Shown here in pieces: positions 1 to 11,872 of a stretch of 64,000 nucleotides of DNA (position 1 is the stretch's first letter; each line of letters starts with the position of its first letter). The position numbers and the translations under genes are program-made. The notes beneath the pieces were generated by a model. It was not told where the DNA came from. It was given only the letters and a program-made list of their open reading frames with translations, and made no database searches. This DNA comes from Melanocharis versteri (Eukaryota > Chordata > Aves > Passeriformes > Melanocharitidae): contig VZTG01001534.1 of assembly GCA_013397845.1 (NCBI GenBank), forward strand, positions 326,451 to 390,450, written 5' to 3'.

Positions 1-375
1 TGCGCAGCGTGGGGAATGGGTCACCCGTCGCCCTGCTGTGACCTGCACTGTGCACTGCCCAGCGTGGGGAAGGTGCCACCCTGCTGTGACCTGCACTGTG
101 CACTGCCCAGCGTGGGGAAGGTGTCACCCTGCTGTGACCTGCACTGTGCACTGCCCAGCGTGGGGAATGTGCCACCCTGCTGTGACCTGCACTGTGCACT
201 GCCCAGCGTGGGGAAGGTGTCACCCTGCTGTGACCTGCACTGTGCAGTGCCTGGCATGGGCAATGTGTCACCCTGCTGTGACCTGCACTGTGCACTGCCC
301 AGCGTGGGGAATATGTCCCCTTCTGTGACCTGCACTGTGCACTGCCCAGCGTGGGGAAGGTGCCACCCTGCTGTG
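1..375. repeat. 48-bp minisatellite, about 7.8 copies, in the SIL1 intron
   Basis: Tandem copies with an exact 48-base period: the phrase ctgcactgtgcactgccc recurs at 43, 91, 139 and onward with few substitutions, then decays after about 375. The array runs off the left edge of the window, so its full size is unknown. Because 48 is a multiple of three, several frames stay open and give cysteine-rich 16-residue repeats. These are by-products of the period and not evidence of a protein. Confidence 0.95.
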
Positions 376-2965
376 CTGGTGCCATCAGCCGTGGGGTGAG
401 GTGGGGAGCCAGCCCAGCGTGAGGGAGGGTGAGGAGCTGTGCTCATCCTCCCCAGCCTGGTGGCAGGCCCGTGTCCTTGCTGCTGGGGGAGCAGGAAGGG
501 CAGGATGTGAGTAAGGGCAGGAGCAGGCAGGATGTTTGTGGACGCTGATGTCATTGTCACAAATCAGGCGTGGACGTTGGCAGCTGGGCTCGGGAAGAGG
601 CCAGCGTGTCACACCCCAGGGGCTGGCCAGAGGAGCACGATGCACTCATGGCTTTACTCATCAGCACTGCCGGGTTTGTGCGCTCAGCTGGAGGCCGTGG
701 CCACCTCCCTGGACCTCAGCCTGGGCTCAGTCTCAGTCCTGCTGCTGGGCCTCGCACGGAGATGCTCTGCCCCAGCTCAGCACAGGCTGCTCCCACATGG
801 ATTCACGGATGTCCGTCTGGGCAGGAAGCACTGGAGCAGGACCAGTGGTTTCTGAAGTGATTTCCTGGAGCTCCTGAAGGCAGAGGCAGCACCCGGTCCC
901 CCCGAGGCTGGCAGACCCCGAGGTGTGCACCGTGCCCCGGCAGACCCTGAGGGCAGCCGAGCCGTGGGGAGGCAGAGCCAGATTTGTTTACGAGGCCGGG
1001 CTTTTACATCCCAGCAGTTACTGGCAAGCCTTGGCTCCTCCTGCGCCTTCGCAGCACATGTGTGGACTCCTGGTTGTGTCACCTCCCCGTCCTCTCCTAG
1101 CGGAGTCTAGCAGTGGGAGGTGATCATCACAACTCACATTTGCCTGGCGTATGTCTTTCCACAGTTGCAGAGCGTGGAATGAATTGAACCCGCTTCCTGC
1201 TTCACCTTCGCATCCAAGCTGTTCCTGGGTGCAGGCGGCTCAGCTCCCACAGCCACGCTCAGCTCTCCGAGCTTTCTTCTGCCCTGCTGATGGAGCCCTT
1301 CTCTCCTGCCTCGCAGAACCTGCCCGGATGCTCCCCCTTGCAGAGATGTTGTTCATCTCACGATCCTTTGGGCTTTTCCTAACCCTCTCCTTGCCAGGCT
1401 GAGGCTCTCTGTCCACTCCCTCCTCCATTGTGGCAGAGGAAGGGTTTTTTTCTTTGCCTTCAGGGTTATTAAATCTTAATTAGCACGTTGGCTTTCTTTG
1501 TCAAGGTATCCGCTCTCTCCATCCATCAGTGATGTAGGGCACACTGCTGACATTCTCTGCTTCCTGCATAACTACCTGATTCCACTGCATCTTTTATGCA
1601 GAATCTTCCCTTCTCAGAGTTCTCCTCTCCCTGCTCCCACTCTTCCTGAGCACCCAGTTCAGCTCTGGTACCTGCCATGGCTTTGTTTCTTACACCTGCA
1701 TATGAATTCTTCACATTATTCCCGTATTTTATTAACTGCCTTGATCATTTTGGCTCTTGGAGAGCTTGATTCAGGCATTCATAGGTGTTTCCTTCACCCT
1801 CTCACTGAAGATGGGATCCGTGTCCCCCAGCTTCAGACTTCCTACATGAGTGTCCACCTGAGCTGGCCATCCAGGCTCCCTCTCCAGCCGGGGACAGGGA
1901 ATCCTCCAACGGGCAAATCATTCCAGCTAAGGCAGGAGTCAAAGGCAGCCCCATCTCCCATGAGACAAATCATCTTTTCTGCTCGCTGCTGCCGACCTTG
2001 AATTCCTCAGATGCTTTGCAGAGCAGATGCAGCCCCCTTTAGAGTGACCCTAAAGCTCTGGGCAGTGGATTTGCCTCTCTGGGTTAGCCAGGGCAAGTCC
2101 CATGGGAAAACAGACACAGGGTCCCCAGGGACATGCAGACCACGGGTCAGGGCTTGTTACTGAGGGAGCCCAGGCAGCTTTTACGGGCTGGATGTCTTAA
2201 TCGTAGCTGTCTGATGTTAACAGAGATGAATCTGACACTTGGAAAGGTCTGGGGAAATGTTTTCTTCTTAATTTGTATTTAGGAAATGTAAAGGTATATA
2301 GTGAATGTTTAAAAACAACAGCGATAACAGCAATTATAGGTGGGCACAATTTTCTTTTATCTTTTAAGTGAAATTGCTAGAAAAAATGACTGCTGTGGTG
2401 ATACTTGGCAGGGACAGTGATGTGAGTACCCACTTGTTTCTGAAAAACGCTGTGGGATTTTTAATGACCATCAGCAGCACAACCTTGATTTTTAAATGTC
2501 ATCCTAAATGTAGCAGTTACAGCCTCCTCTGCCGTGGCATGTGGGTGGGTGAGTAGGGATGAATCAGAAAGCAGAAAGAATTGCTGGTGCTTTCTGTGAC
2601 TCCCAAGTTTTCCTCGAGGGCTTCCCACCCAGGAACTGGCTGGAATTGTCCGTGGGTTGTGTTGCAGTCCCTGGTCCTGTGGCATCTCCTGCTGTTGCTC
2701 TCCCCTCTATTAATCCATTATTAAGTCACTCGATGCAGAATGAGTTCATCAGGTTTCTTCAGGAGCTGGTATTCCACAGGATATCCTCTCTGTTTATCAA
2801 AACCAGATAAACAAAAAAAAAGGCTTCCTAGCTTTTGCAGATGCAGCTTTTCCGTTCTCTCCCTGGCTGGAAACATTCCCCAGGCTTCGCTTTTGGAGCT
2901 GAAATCTGTGCTTGGCATTTGCGAGGTGGTGATTTGCTTTTGTGAACGGAGCAAAGTCTTGGTTT

Positions 2966-2981
2966 TGAGTCATGACTCAGC
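2966..2981. promoter_or_regulatory. Candidate AP-1 / CNC-bZIP (ARE-like) binding site
   Basis: TGAGTCATGACTCA at 2966-2979 is a perfect 14-base palindrome made of two overlapping AP-1 heptamers. Its right half extends to ATGACTCAGC (2972-2981), which fits the antioxidant response element core RTGACnnnGC used by NRF2-small MAF. It lies in the SIL1 intron, about 170 bases before a CpG-rich block. The motif is seen directly; binding and function are inferred. Confidence 0.35.
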
Positions 2982-3139
2982 GCAACAAATCCACTTTTAT
3001 CGACTGAAACGATTCTAATAGCACCATTAAACCCGGTGGGACTGGGAAGAGCCAGCGTGACGCTGCAGTGGGGGGCATCCAGCATCTTCCCTGGCCTGCC
3101 AAGGAGCAGGATGGGCTGGGATGAGGCTCGGGAGCGATG

Positions 3140-3560
3140 AGTGGATGGGTGCTGAAGGAGCTTCTCCTCCCGCCGTGGCACCGGGGCTGCTCGGGGCGCG
3201 GGTGGGAGCGCGTGGAAGGCTGGGCTCGGAGCAGCGCTCTGCCTTCCCGGGGACGGCAGGAGCTGCGAGCAGATGGCAGGGTTAAAATAGGACAGAGCTG
3301 CGCCGAGCTGCTGCTGCTGCAAGGGAGAGGAGTGAAACGCCTGTTCTCACACTTCGCTTTGTGTCTCGGGGAAGAGCTGCGGAGTGCCTGCGCTCCGCTG
3401 GCGTTCCCAGCAGGAACGCGCCAGGCGAAGGCTTCCTCGGGATTTTGATATTATTAGCGCTTGTCTTAAAGAAAAATCAGCTCAAATGAGCAAGCAAACA
3501 AATAAAGCGGGTAACAATGGAAGGGCTCAGCCTCGGGCCCACTTTAGCATCTCTCAGGAT
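3140..3560. promoter_or_regulatory. CpG-rich block plus AT-rich block in the SIL1 intron, possible enhancer
   Basis: Positions 3160-3440 are GC-rich with many CpGs, unlike most of the surrounding intron. They are followed at about 3440-3560 by an AT-rich stretch with a forkhead-like GCAAACAAATAAA at about 3494-3506. No exon or splice-site pair was recognised. Together with the AP-1-like palindrome at 2966 this could be an intronic regulatory element. Conservation is not tested. Confidence 0.2.
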
Positions 3561-6500
3561 GATTAGTGGGATGTGTCACATCGGCACCGGGGCGCTGGAG
3601 CGTTCCGAGCCGAGGCTCTCTTCTCGTGGTGCTTTCAGACAGCTCTTTGCAGTGTTTTCATCTCACCTAAGGCGTGTGAATAGGTTCTGTTGAAATATCT
3701 GAGTGGCTTGGCGTGCCTGGAATGATGCCCAGAGCGATTCAGCAGGCTCGTGGGGAGAATTCTGTGCAAAGCTGCCCCACCGTGGGGTCTGAGGGGCTCG
3801 CTGGGGGTCCTGCAGCAGCACCAAAGGGCTGGGAAGGTCCTTGGGTGTTCTGCCACCATCCTGGGCCACTCAGGTTGGGAGCCAGGAGGGTGGAGGCGTG
3901 CAGAGAACAGGAGTGTGAGGAAGAGGAGGAGCAGGGAGGCAGAAGCCAGCACTCACGCTCGCACCCTGACGCGGCTGCCGACGCTCCTGGGAGCACTTCA
4001 ATCTCCCCATCCATAAATCAGGGGGTGCTTTGAAGGCTCTGTGATGAGCAGCACGGGATGAGCTCGAGGCTGTGGTATTAATCCTGCACTATTGTTCTTG
4101 CTTCTTGCTGTGTTGGGATTTTTTTTTAAAAAGAAATCAACACAATTTTTGAGGGCTCCGGCTAAAATGGCACGGAAATAAATGAGTTCTGCTCACACTC
4201 GGAGAGCATCTCCTGATTTTTATTAATGTAGCCCCTGAAGAAACACAGCCCATCCCTTGGCACCGATCCATGTCTGACCTACAGTAAATTCCAGGCTTTC
4301 AGGAATCCATGGGGAGTGTTTTGTAAGTGTGGCACACAGAGCCATAAGGTTGATTTACCCTCAAAAACAAAGCATCAGTTTGGGTGATTGAGCGCTGGGG
4401 GGATTTCCTGGGATGCCTTTCTCTGAGCACCATGGAGCACTTGCCTGTACCTACCTGGAAGGATCAGTCATTCACCACGCTGAGCTGGAAGGGAGCTCAC
4501 GCCGTTCCTGTGACCACTGCAGGTGGGACACGAATCACCCAGTGCAGCCCTTGTGTGACAGAGGGGTGACAAACCCTCAGGGTGGCCTGCACGGCCCATC
4601 CTTCACCATCACAGCAGAGAAGTCAGGCTGATCTTAACGATGCTGACAGGGGGATGGCGATCGCCTCAAAAATCCCAAAATATTTGCTTTTATTGTAAAA
4701 TAGTCTGTGGGTTGTTGATGAAACCCACAGAAGCTGAGCTGTCATCTCGGGCTCTTGAAGCTGCAGCCCCACTTGCCCTGGTGGCTGTGGGAGCTCCAGG
4801 TGCAAATCCCCTCCCCGAGCAGCCCAGTGAGGGCTCGGTGACAGCGCTGGAGTCCCTGGAGCCAGGGGTTTGTGCTGGCACTGAAATACAGCTCAGAGCT
4901 GGCAAAGCCAAGGGTCAGGAGGAGAGAAGGGCTCTGGGGGTGTCCTTGGAGGCCTCACTCCTGCTGGGGCACTGGGATTCCTGCCTGGCTCGCTCTGGGG
5001 CTGTGTGTGATCTCCTACCTGTTTTTGTGGGACCATTTTTTCCTACGGCTATAAACAGAGCCAGTCAGTTTGTTGTTTGTGTGCGTTCAGCAGAACAATC
5101 TGGTGTGATTGGTTTTGCTCTGGCACCTGAGATTTTACTGCCAGAGTCGGTATTCGCTCGACTCTGCTCCCTAGAGAGGTGAGGAAGAGGAGGGGACTCA
5201 ACTCAGTCCCTGGGTTCCCATTGCTTTCTCCGTGCTTTGGGCAACTCCTTGATTCTGCTGACTCACACAAGTGCCCCAGCTCCTGCATGCCACACCTGGA
5301 ATGCTGGGTCCCAGCTGCAGGGGCTTTCTGCAGCCCTGCGAGGTGTCCTGCTGCAGCCTATTTGTTATTCTGTATTTTTATTTAATTACTTCCTTTTACA
5401 GCTCTTTGTATAAATCTAATTATCCATCTGCTACGCTGCGTTAGGGCACCGAAGCTCCTCGGATGTTTTCCTGTTCTAAACACTAACCTTGCCCTGCCTG
5501 GGCTCAGGTGAGCTGGGTCTCCTCCCTGCAGGGTTCCCAGTGGCTGCTGGCCACACCACACTCTGCATTTCCAGCTCAGTGTTGTGACTGCAAAGGGCCA
5601 GGAGCTCGCACGAGGTAATTCCCACTTCCACGGTGTGCTGAGAGCAGAGTTTTCCCAGTTCAGCCTGTGTTCCCAGGGAGCCTGGGGCTTGTCTGTAATG
5701 GGATGTCACAGCCCTCCTGCTTTCAGAGGGGATGCTGGAGGGCTCAGAAGAGGCTTGGGACACAGATCCGTGGTTGGAAACCAAGCCAAGGCTCCCCCAG
5801 CTTTTCCCAGGTGCCTTCCACGCCGTTCCTGCATCTCTGGGGTGATCCACGCTCCTCGGTCTGAGCACCACACCAGCCCTCCAGAATCAGAGTCACGTAC
5901 TCAGCTCCAATTTATCCTCTGCAGTTCCGTCCTCCTCTTAGCAACAAATACTCTATAACCTAATTGCTCATTAAGGGCCGTGCTGTGTCCCTGCCATCCA
6001 GGATGTCACAGGCTCTCCCAGGGACGCCGCTGCTCCCCCGCTACGGCGGCAAGCGCCTGGCTTGGCAGAAAGTGAGAAGGCAGCGTCGCATTGAAGTGGA
6101 GATTTTCATCTTCTTGGGGATTTTTTTTTTTATATCTCTCCTATATTCTGGGCTTCTGAACATCTAACATCTCTTTTATGCTTCACATCTTTCATATGAA
6201 ATTGTTGTATTGTGTTGCCTATTGAAACCTGGTTTTCCTTTTGTCAGGTTTTCCCCCCTCGCCCCTGCTTTCTTCTCGGCTGTATTTTGATCGGTGTAAC
6301 TACTTAGGGCTCCGTTTTTCTGGGTGGTTTTTAATCTCCTTAAGTCGTAGCTCTGAAGGCATTTGTCTGTGATAAACTCAGGTCTGAGCTGGTGCTCGGG
6401 GAAGAGGATTTTTAGGCCAGCTCTGCTGCGTGCAGCCCTTGGGGAGGGCTTTGGGGGTGTCTGTGCCTCATCCCTCCTCCTTCTCCCTCCAAATAGTCAC

Positions 6501-9500
6501 AGGCAGCCTTTGTGGCATTGGGGTTATTTTGTTATTGACCTGCATCTCACATTGTGCATGCAAATGTCTTTTTCCATCGCTTGGGACTGTGGAAAGCCTC
6601 AGTTAAATGTGTGTTTTGTAAGGGATTCACCCACCCTGTGCTTAAGTGTCAATTGCTGGCAGAGCCCAGGGGTCGTTTCGGAGGGTGAGGGGCTGCAGGG
6701 CTGTTGATATCGAGTTGTCCCAGTTATCCTCCTCGTAAAAAAGGAAGATAGGAAGTTTGGAAGGAGATGTGGGTACCTGGGAAGTCATGGATTCGGAGCC
6801 ATCTGGCTCGCTGCAGCTGCTCCATGGCCATTTCCCACAGGGATAGTTCATAGCCAGAGCTTGGAGTGCAGGAGGAAACCGAGTTCTCCTTATGTGTCGC
6901 TTCTCACTTGAACTGTTTTAATGCTTTTATTTTTTTTATTCTTAAACCTGCGATCTGAAATTCAGTCGTGCAAGTATTAACGAGCTGCTGATCACCCTGC
7001 CTCTCTTTTCTGCCCTTGTTCAGTCTCAGATTTACAGCTCTAGTTCAGGCTGGAATTACTGACACTGTAATGATCTGTTTTATCTCTCTATCTATTATTT
7101 GTCAAATAATTTTAACATGACTGTGCTTACAAGAGCTGTCAGAAATCCTGCAAACACTGGGAAGGATGAAGAAGTCATTGGCCTTTTCAAGTGTGACCCT
7201 GGTTGTGTTGCTTTGTTTCCAGGACTCACAAAAATGACCTTTTCCATTGCCTGTCAAATTGTGACCCAGGTGTGAGGCTTCGAGAGCCCCAGGAGCCAGA
7301 CAAGGCACATTTCAGTCCTGTTGGTTCACTCTTGTTTTCTCCATCAACAGATTTTGGACTGAAAACTGGGGAGGGGAAGGGAAAGAGGGGGAGGGCAAGG
7401 TAAGCAATGCTGCCTCGCTGCCTGTTTCTGATCCTCAGGTTATAGCTCAAGCTAAATAGACTACACTAAATTTTTTAGGCTGTTTCGCAGACCTACAGAC
7501 TTTGATCCCCGGCTTTGATTTCCCAGGCGGCCGCGCAGAGCGCTGGTTCTGAGCAGAGGAGAGGCCCATTAAGCCCCTTCTAGCCCGGTGATTATCATGC
7601 CTTTGCACCAGCACCTGTCTTTCATCAGAGCACAGCTCTGCCGCCTCGGCTCCCGTGCCTGGGGAGATGCCAGGGCAGGAGAAGCCTGGGGTGGCCCCTG
7701 CACCCCACTCCTTGCTCTGTCCCCACCTGGCTTCAGCAGGATGCCCAGGAGAGGAGGCGACGCCTTCTTTCCCAAGGTCTCATGCAGTTTCTGTGACCAG
7801 CAGGCCATGGAATAAATATTCTGTGTGTGCCCTTGTCAGAGCAGTAGAGATGAGGGCACTTGCCTGCCCTGCTCTGTGCCTCCAAGTCCCCGAGTCCCTC
7901 TGCACCACTTGGCTTGCTTGCTTTTTTTTTTTTTTAATTTAAATCTAATTTTGCTGCCTTATTGTAAGTTCCCACCTAACTCCAGAGCTGCTGTCGCCTC
8001 AGGGCTGTGTTGCTGCTTTTCAGTCTTCCCACACCCATCGCATGTGCAGTCTGCAGAAACTTGGAGAAGTCTCTCCTAAATTTGTGCACTTGGGGCCGTC
8101 CTGGGAGGAGTGGAACCAGGGTACCTCTTAACAGAGAGTACTTCTCAAAAATCCCTTCGTCTGCAGAGTGGGGGCTGCTTCCACGCCATGAGCTGCCCGT
8201 GAAAATGGCACAGAATGTGGCCAGCATGGCTGGGAGGCACGAGGGGCTCAGATGTGCAGCGAGGGCCACATCTGGAGGGGACGTGCTGTGACCCCAAGCC
8301 AGGCTGGGTCCCCCAGGGCACCCTGGGGCCGTTCAGCACACAGGGGTCTCCTCTGGGAGGCTGCTTGAACCCGAGCACGGTGCTTGTGTCGAGTCCCTGT
8401 AGCCTGGGCTGTTCCTCACCCGGGACAGGGGCTGGTCAGTCTCATCAGTGCAGCACACCCAACCCTGTGCCACCACTGCAGCACTGTGGGATGTCACTGC
8501 AGGCTGGCCCAGCCTCAGACTCCGGTTTTGGTGGATTTTGTTGCAGGTGCCACCATCCCGTCTCCATTAGCAGATTAGCACGGCTGAATTTCCCATGCGG
8601 GAGCTCCACAGTCTGTCTCATTGTGTTTACTTTGTTCAGGCTGCTTTTCCCTGGGCTTGACAGTGTAATTTGTACAGATCTCTGCTGAGTTTTCCAAACC
8701 TTCAAACGAGCTTTTTTGTTAGCTTGAAGCCAGGACCATTGATAGCAGAGACAGAGCAACAGGAGCACTGAGAAGCGAGCAGCACACCCACCAGCCAGGA
8801 AGGCTCCCTCACCTCCAGAGCTGCTCCTTGGCAAAAGCTCCATGGTTCAGAGATTTTAATTAGATCAAATCCTCCAGGTGACCAGCCAAGCATTAAAGGC
8901 ATACCAATTTCTCAGTTGTGTCTCTTGCTGTAAGGGTTTTTATTATTTATTTTAGGGAGATGTGACAAAAGAGCTTTGATATCCCACATGTGCTGTTTTC
9001 CTTGAGTGGCACCAGGAGGTCTCCAGCCCAGGGGATTCTCCTTTCAGTGCACTCCTCCTCAGCAAAGTGCCCTCCTGCAAGCTGCTTCTGCATTTGCTCT
9101 GGGCTCCATTGCCCAGAGGGACTTGTACGTGAAATTGGATCAGATTTTTGGACCACATGCTGTCGGGGCCATGGCTGCGGCTGCAGCTTTGGCTGGAGAT
9201 GAACGAGAGCTCCAGTTGTGAGCTGGGGGAAAATGGCCTTGGGCCCAGGAGTGGCCTGAGGACAGCTGGGGTTTCAGGGCTGGTGCTGTTTGCCTCTGTT
9301 GATGCCCCAAATCAGGGCCCAGCCCAGGCCATTCAGAGATGCCATCCACGGGTCACTGCACAACATATTGGGGTAGAAAATCACATTCTGTTTTTGCAGC
9401 AGGAGACTCTTCTGCACCTCCAGCCCCTCAATGTCCTCTTGCCACGAGGGCCCAGAACTGGACACAGCCCTGGAGGTCCCTCAGCAGTGCCAGCACAGGG

Positions 9501-9622
9501 GACAATCACTGTCCTGGTCCTGCTGCCACCCCAGTGCTGGTAAAGCCAGACCAGGGTCCCTCCCACCCTGCCCTGCCCTGCCCCACTCTGTTGGTGACCT
9601 GCCTTTGCTTTCATCCCTGCAG

Positions 9623-9719
9623 CAACCCCAAAGTGCAGATCGAAGCCATCGAGGGAGGTGCCCTGCAGAAGCTCCTGGTTATCCTGGCCACAGAACAACC
9701 CCTGGCTGTCAGGAAGAAG
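9623..9719 (+). CDS. SIL1: SIL1 nucleotide exchange factor, third-last coding exon
   Basis: SIL1 is the ER-lumenal exchange factor that binds the ATPase domain of BiP (HSPA5) and promotes ADP release during protein folding. Its fold is armadillo-like. This 97-bp exon follows the acceptor ccctgcag and ends at AAGAAG before the donor GTGAGG. It opens with one base completing a serine codon, then gives NPKVQIEAIEGGALQKLLVI and a further 12 residues ending VRKK, nearly identical to my memory of human SIL1 in the central armadillo repeats. The exon ends in phase 0 and joins the exon at 11708 in frame. The upstream part of the gene is outside the window. Loss of SIL1 causes Marinesco-Sjogren syndrome in humans (established knowledge). 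Confidence 0.96.
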
Positions 9720-11707
9720 GTGAGGAGTGGGGCTGCACCTCTGGAAAAGCTGGGTTTGTGCTGAGCTCCGTGTGAGCACCCTCAGGACATCACTGACATC
9801 TGGGAGCCCCGCTGCTCCCCACGCTGCCTGGGCTTCACTCCCAGGGGTGCAGGAGGGGGGCCCTGGGTGCCAGACCACCCCAGCAGCACTGGTGTCCCCC
9901 CAGTGCCAGCAGTGGCACACTGGGTGGCTCTGCCAGCCCGCGGGGACAGGCTGCAGTGCCACAGCTCCTCGGGGGGCACAGGCGAGGGTCCCCACGGCAG
10001 CACGGCCACCACAGGCTGACAAACACGGGAGCTGACGTTTGAGGGAGCTAATTGCTGCAGCCAGCCCCGTGTCCTGCCCTTGGCAGAGGCTTTGGAGGCA
10101 GGAGCAGCACCAAGAGCCCCCAGCCAAATGTGCAGCGCTGTCCGTCGGGCTGGGGGCTTCTTCACCCCCTCCCTCCCTCTTTCCCTGCTGTATTCCCTGG
10201 AGCATGAGATCCCATTACCCTCACTTCAGCGTGTGATGCCAGCTCTGTAACACCAGCTGGCTGCTCCCAAACCCCCAGCCCTGTTTTCCACAGGGATCTC
10301 CTGCATGAGGGGCCAGCAGGGTGGGGAGACCACTGGCTCTTCCATTCACCTGTAATGAGCTCCCTAAAATATGTTCCCCTTTAACCCTGGTAAGAGTCCT
10401 GCAGCCAGTGAAGGGCATGGGAGAGGCTGTGGAACCCCGCTGCATTTGGCCATGGATGTGAGGAGATGCCAGGGGATGCTCCATGCTCAGAAACTCCTCC
10501 CAGGAGTGCCTGTGGCTCAACCCAGAGCTCCTTTTGGGGTGGGGAGGGATGGCTGGGCATGCAGGGGCTCTCACAGCATCGCTGTGAACCAGAATAATTC
10601 TTCCCAGTGAACCTGAGTGCATCATGCTGGCAGAAATCTCCATCGTCTCTGGAGAAATGAGAGGGGTGGGCTCAGTGTTGTCCACGTTCGCACACAGCTG
10701 CACGGGACCCTCCAAGGGTTGGACCCTCTTTTCCAGGAGGACAGCAGCTTTAATTTCCAGTTGCTGTGTCCTGTGTGTCCAGGCTGGATCCCAAGGACAG
10801 GCTGGTGCCCCAGCCCCTGCCTGCACAGGGCAGCAGCCCCCGGCTCGTGCTCCGGTGCTTCTTCCGCCCCGGTGCTCACAGCCGCGCACGGCAGCGAGGC
10901 CAAAAGTGCATTTCTTCCCTCCGCCGTCCTTCGGCCTGCGATTCAAAAGGGAGACAGCGGCATCTCAAATTCACCAGCGGCAACTCGGAAAATGGAAAAC
11001 AGGGACAAATGGGGCCGGGGAAGACATGGCTGTCAGCTCGGATCTGTCGGCGCAGCGCGGGGCGCGGGCCCGGCCCGCGTGCGGGGAGCCGCTCGGCTGC
11101 TGGCAGGCGCCCAGATGAGCAGCGTGTCCCCTGCCCCGGGGGGCCCGGCCGGCCCTGTGCCACCACGGCTGTCACAGCCAGACAGCGTGACAGGCAGCGG
11201 GGCTGGGGTGGCCCCTCATTGCCTCCCCGGCTCCCAGCCAAGGCCCCGCGGCACCGATGCGTGCTGGGCACCCTGACTGGGCCTGGGGGACATCATGGCC
11301 TCGTCCTCTGACTGTGGAGGTGGAGGGACATCACCCCAGGCATCCAAATCACCTGGCAGGGACTGGGCTCTGCTGAGTGCTGCTGGATGCCCCTCACCCC
11401 ATCCCGTGGCCAGGCTCCGTGCCTGCCTGGGGGTGACCAGGGAGAAGAGATGGGGGTGGGTGTGTCAGGCCCCTCAGGGACAGCCCAGGTTGGGGTTTGG
11501 ATGGACGTACTCAGGTCTGGGCAGCCTCCCAGTGCTGGGGAGGACTGGGATTGCTGGAGATGCCCCTCAGCCAGAAGAGGCTGGGATGCATTTTCCCTGG
11601 AGCTCCGCACAGAAGGGCTGGAACCCATAGGGTGCCATGAAGAGGGGCCGTGCCGCGTGTGGTGGCCATGGCCATGGTGCTGATTGCCCTCTCTCTCCCT
11701 CCACCAG
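9720..11707 (+). other. SIL1: SIL1 intron between the third-last and second-last coding exons
   Basis: A 1,988-bp intron from GTGAGG to ccaccag. It is GC-rich and holds a dense CpG block at about 11035-11200 (cgcagcgcggggcgcggg and similar). No coding exon is seen inside. The several open frames here follow from high GC content and do not resemble known proteins. Confidence 0.9.
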
Positions 11708-11872
11708 GCTCTCTTCGCCCTGTCCTCCATGCTGAGGCACTTCCCCTATGCCCAGCAGCAGTTCCTCAAGCTGGGTGGCCTCCAGGTGCTCAGGAGCCTC
11801 TTCCGGCAGAAGGGGATGGAGCCCCTCCATGTCCGCGTGGTGACACTGCTCTACGACCTCCTCATGGAGAAG
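11708..11872 (+). CDS. SIL1: SIL1 nucleotide exchange factor, second-last coding exon
   Basis: A 165-bp exon of 55 whole codons, entered in phase 0 and left in phase 0, flanked by the acceptor ccaccag and the donor GTGAGA. It encodes LRHFPYAQQQFLKLGGLQVL in its first half and VRVVTLLYDLLMEK at its end, both hallmark SIL1 segments. In the yeast and human Sil1-BiP structures this C-terminal armadillo region helps to clasp the BiP nucleotide-binding domain (established for the family). It joins directly to MLLEDAQ in the last exon. Human SIL1 has MFAEEEA at that junction, so the start of the last exon is less conserved than the rest. Confidence 0.97.

Larger units (their letters stand above)
1..9622 (+). 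other. SIL1: SIL1 intron (3' part), upstream of the third-last coding exon
   Basis: No SIL1 coding exon was recognised in this stretch. The exon expected next upstream encodes the armadillo segment with the YVHQMDNAQDLLSFGGLQ-like motif, and it is not seen here, so the intron is longer than 9.6 kb. Contents: the 48-bp minisatellite at the left edge; a palindromic AP-1-like site at 2966-2979 followed by a CpG-rich block (about 3140-3440) and an AT-rich block (about 3440-3560); other AT-rich islands in a GC-rich background near 5380-5440, 6080-6340, 7440-7580 and 8540-8720. The intron ends with a good acceptor, tttcatccctgcag, at 9609-9622. Confidence 0.85.

Noticed and set aside
1..375. CRISPR-like array
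   Set aside because: The copies are directly adjacent with no unique spacers, and the genome is a vertebrate.
16..560. Long cysteine-rich repeat frames on both strands
   Set aside because: They exist only because the 48-bp tandem unit is a multiple of three and lacks stops; all frames of the same array are open to a similar degree.
9006..9221. Frame that might be an upstream SIL1 armadillo exon
   Set aside because: The residues do not match the expected SIL1 segment, and no matching acceptor and donor in the right phase was found.
10617..11276. Frames above 200 codons in the GC-rich SIL1 intron
   Set aside because: Low stop-codon density is expected at this GC content; the frames overlap one another on both strands and resemble nothing known.
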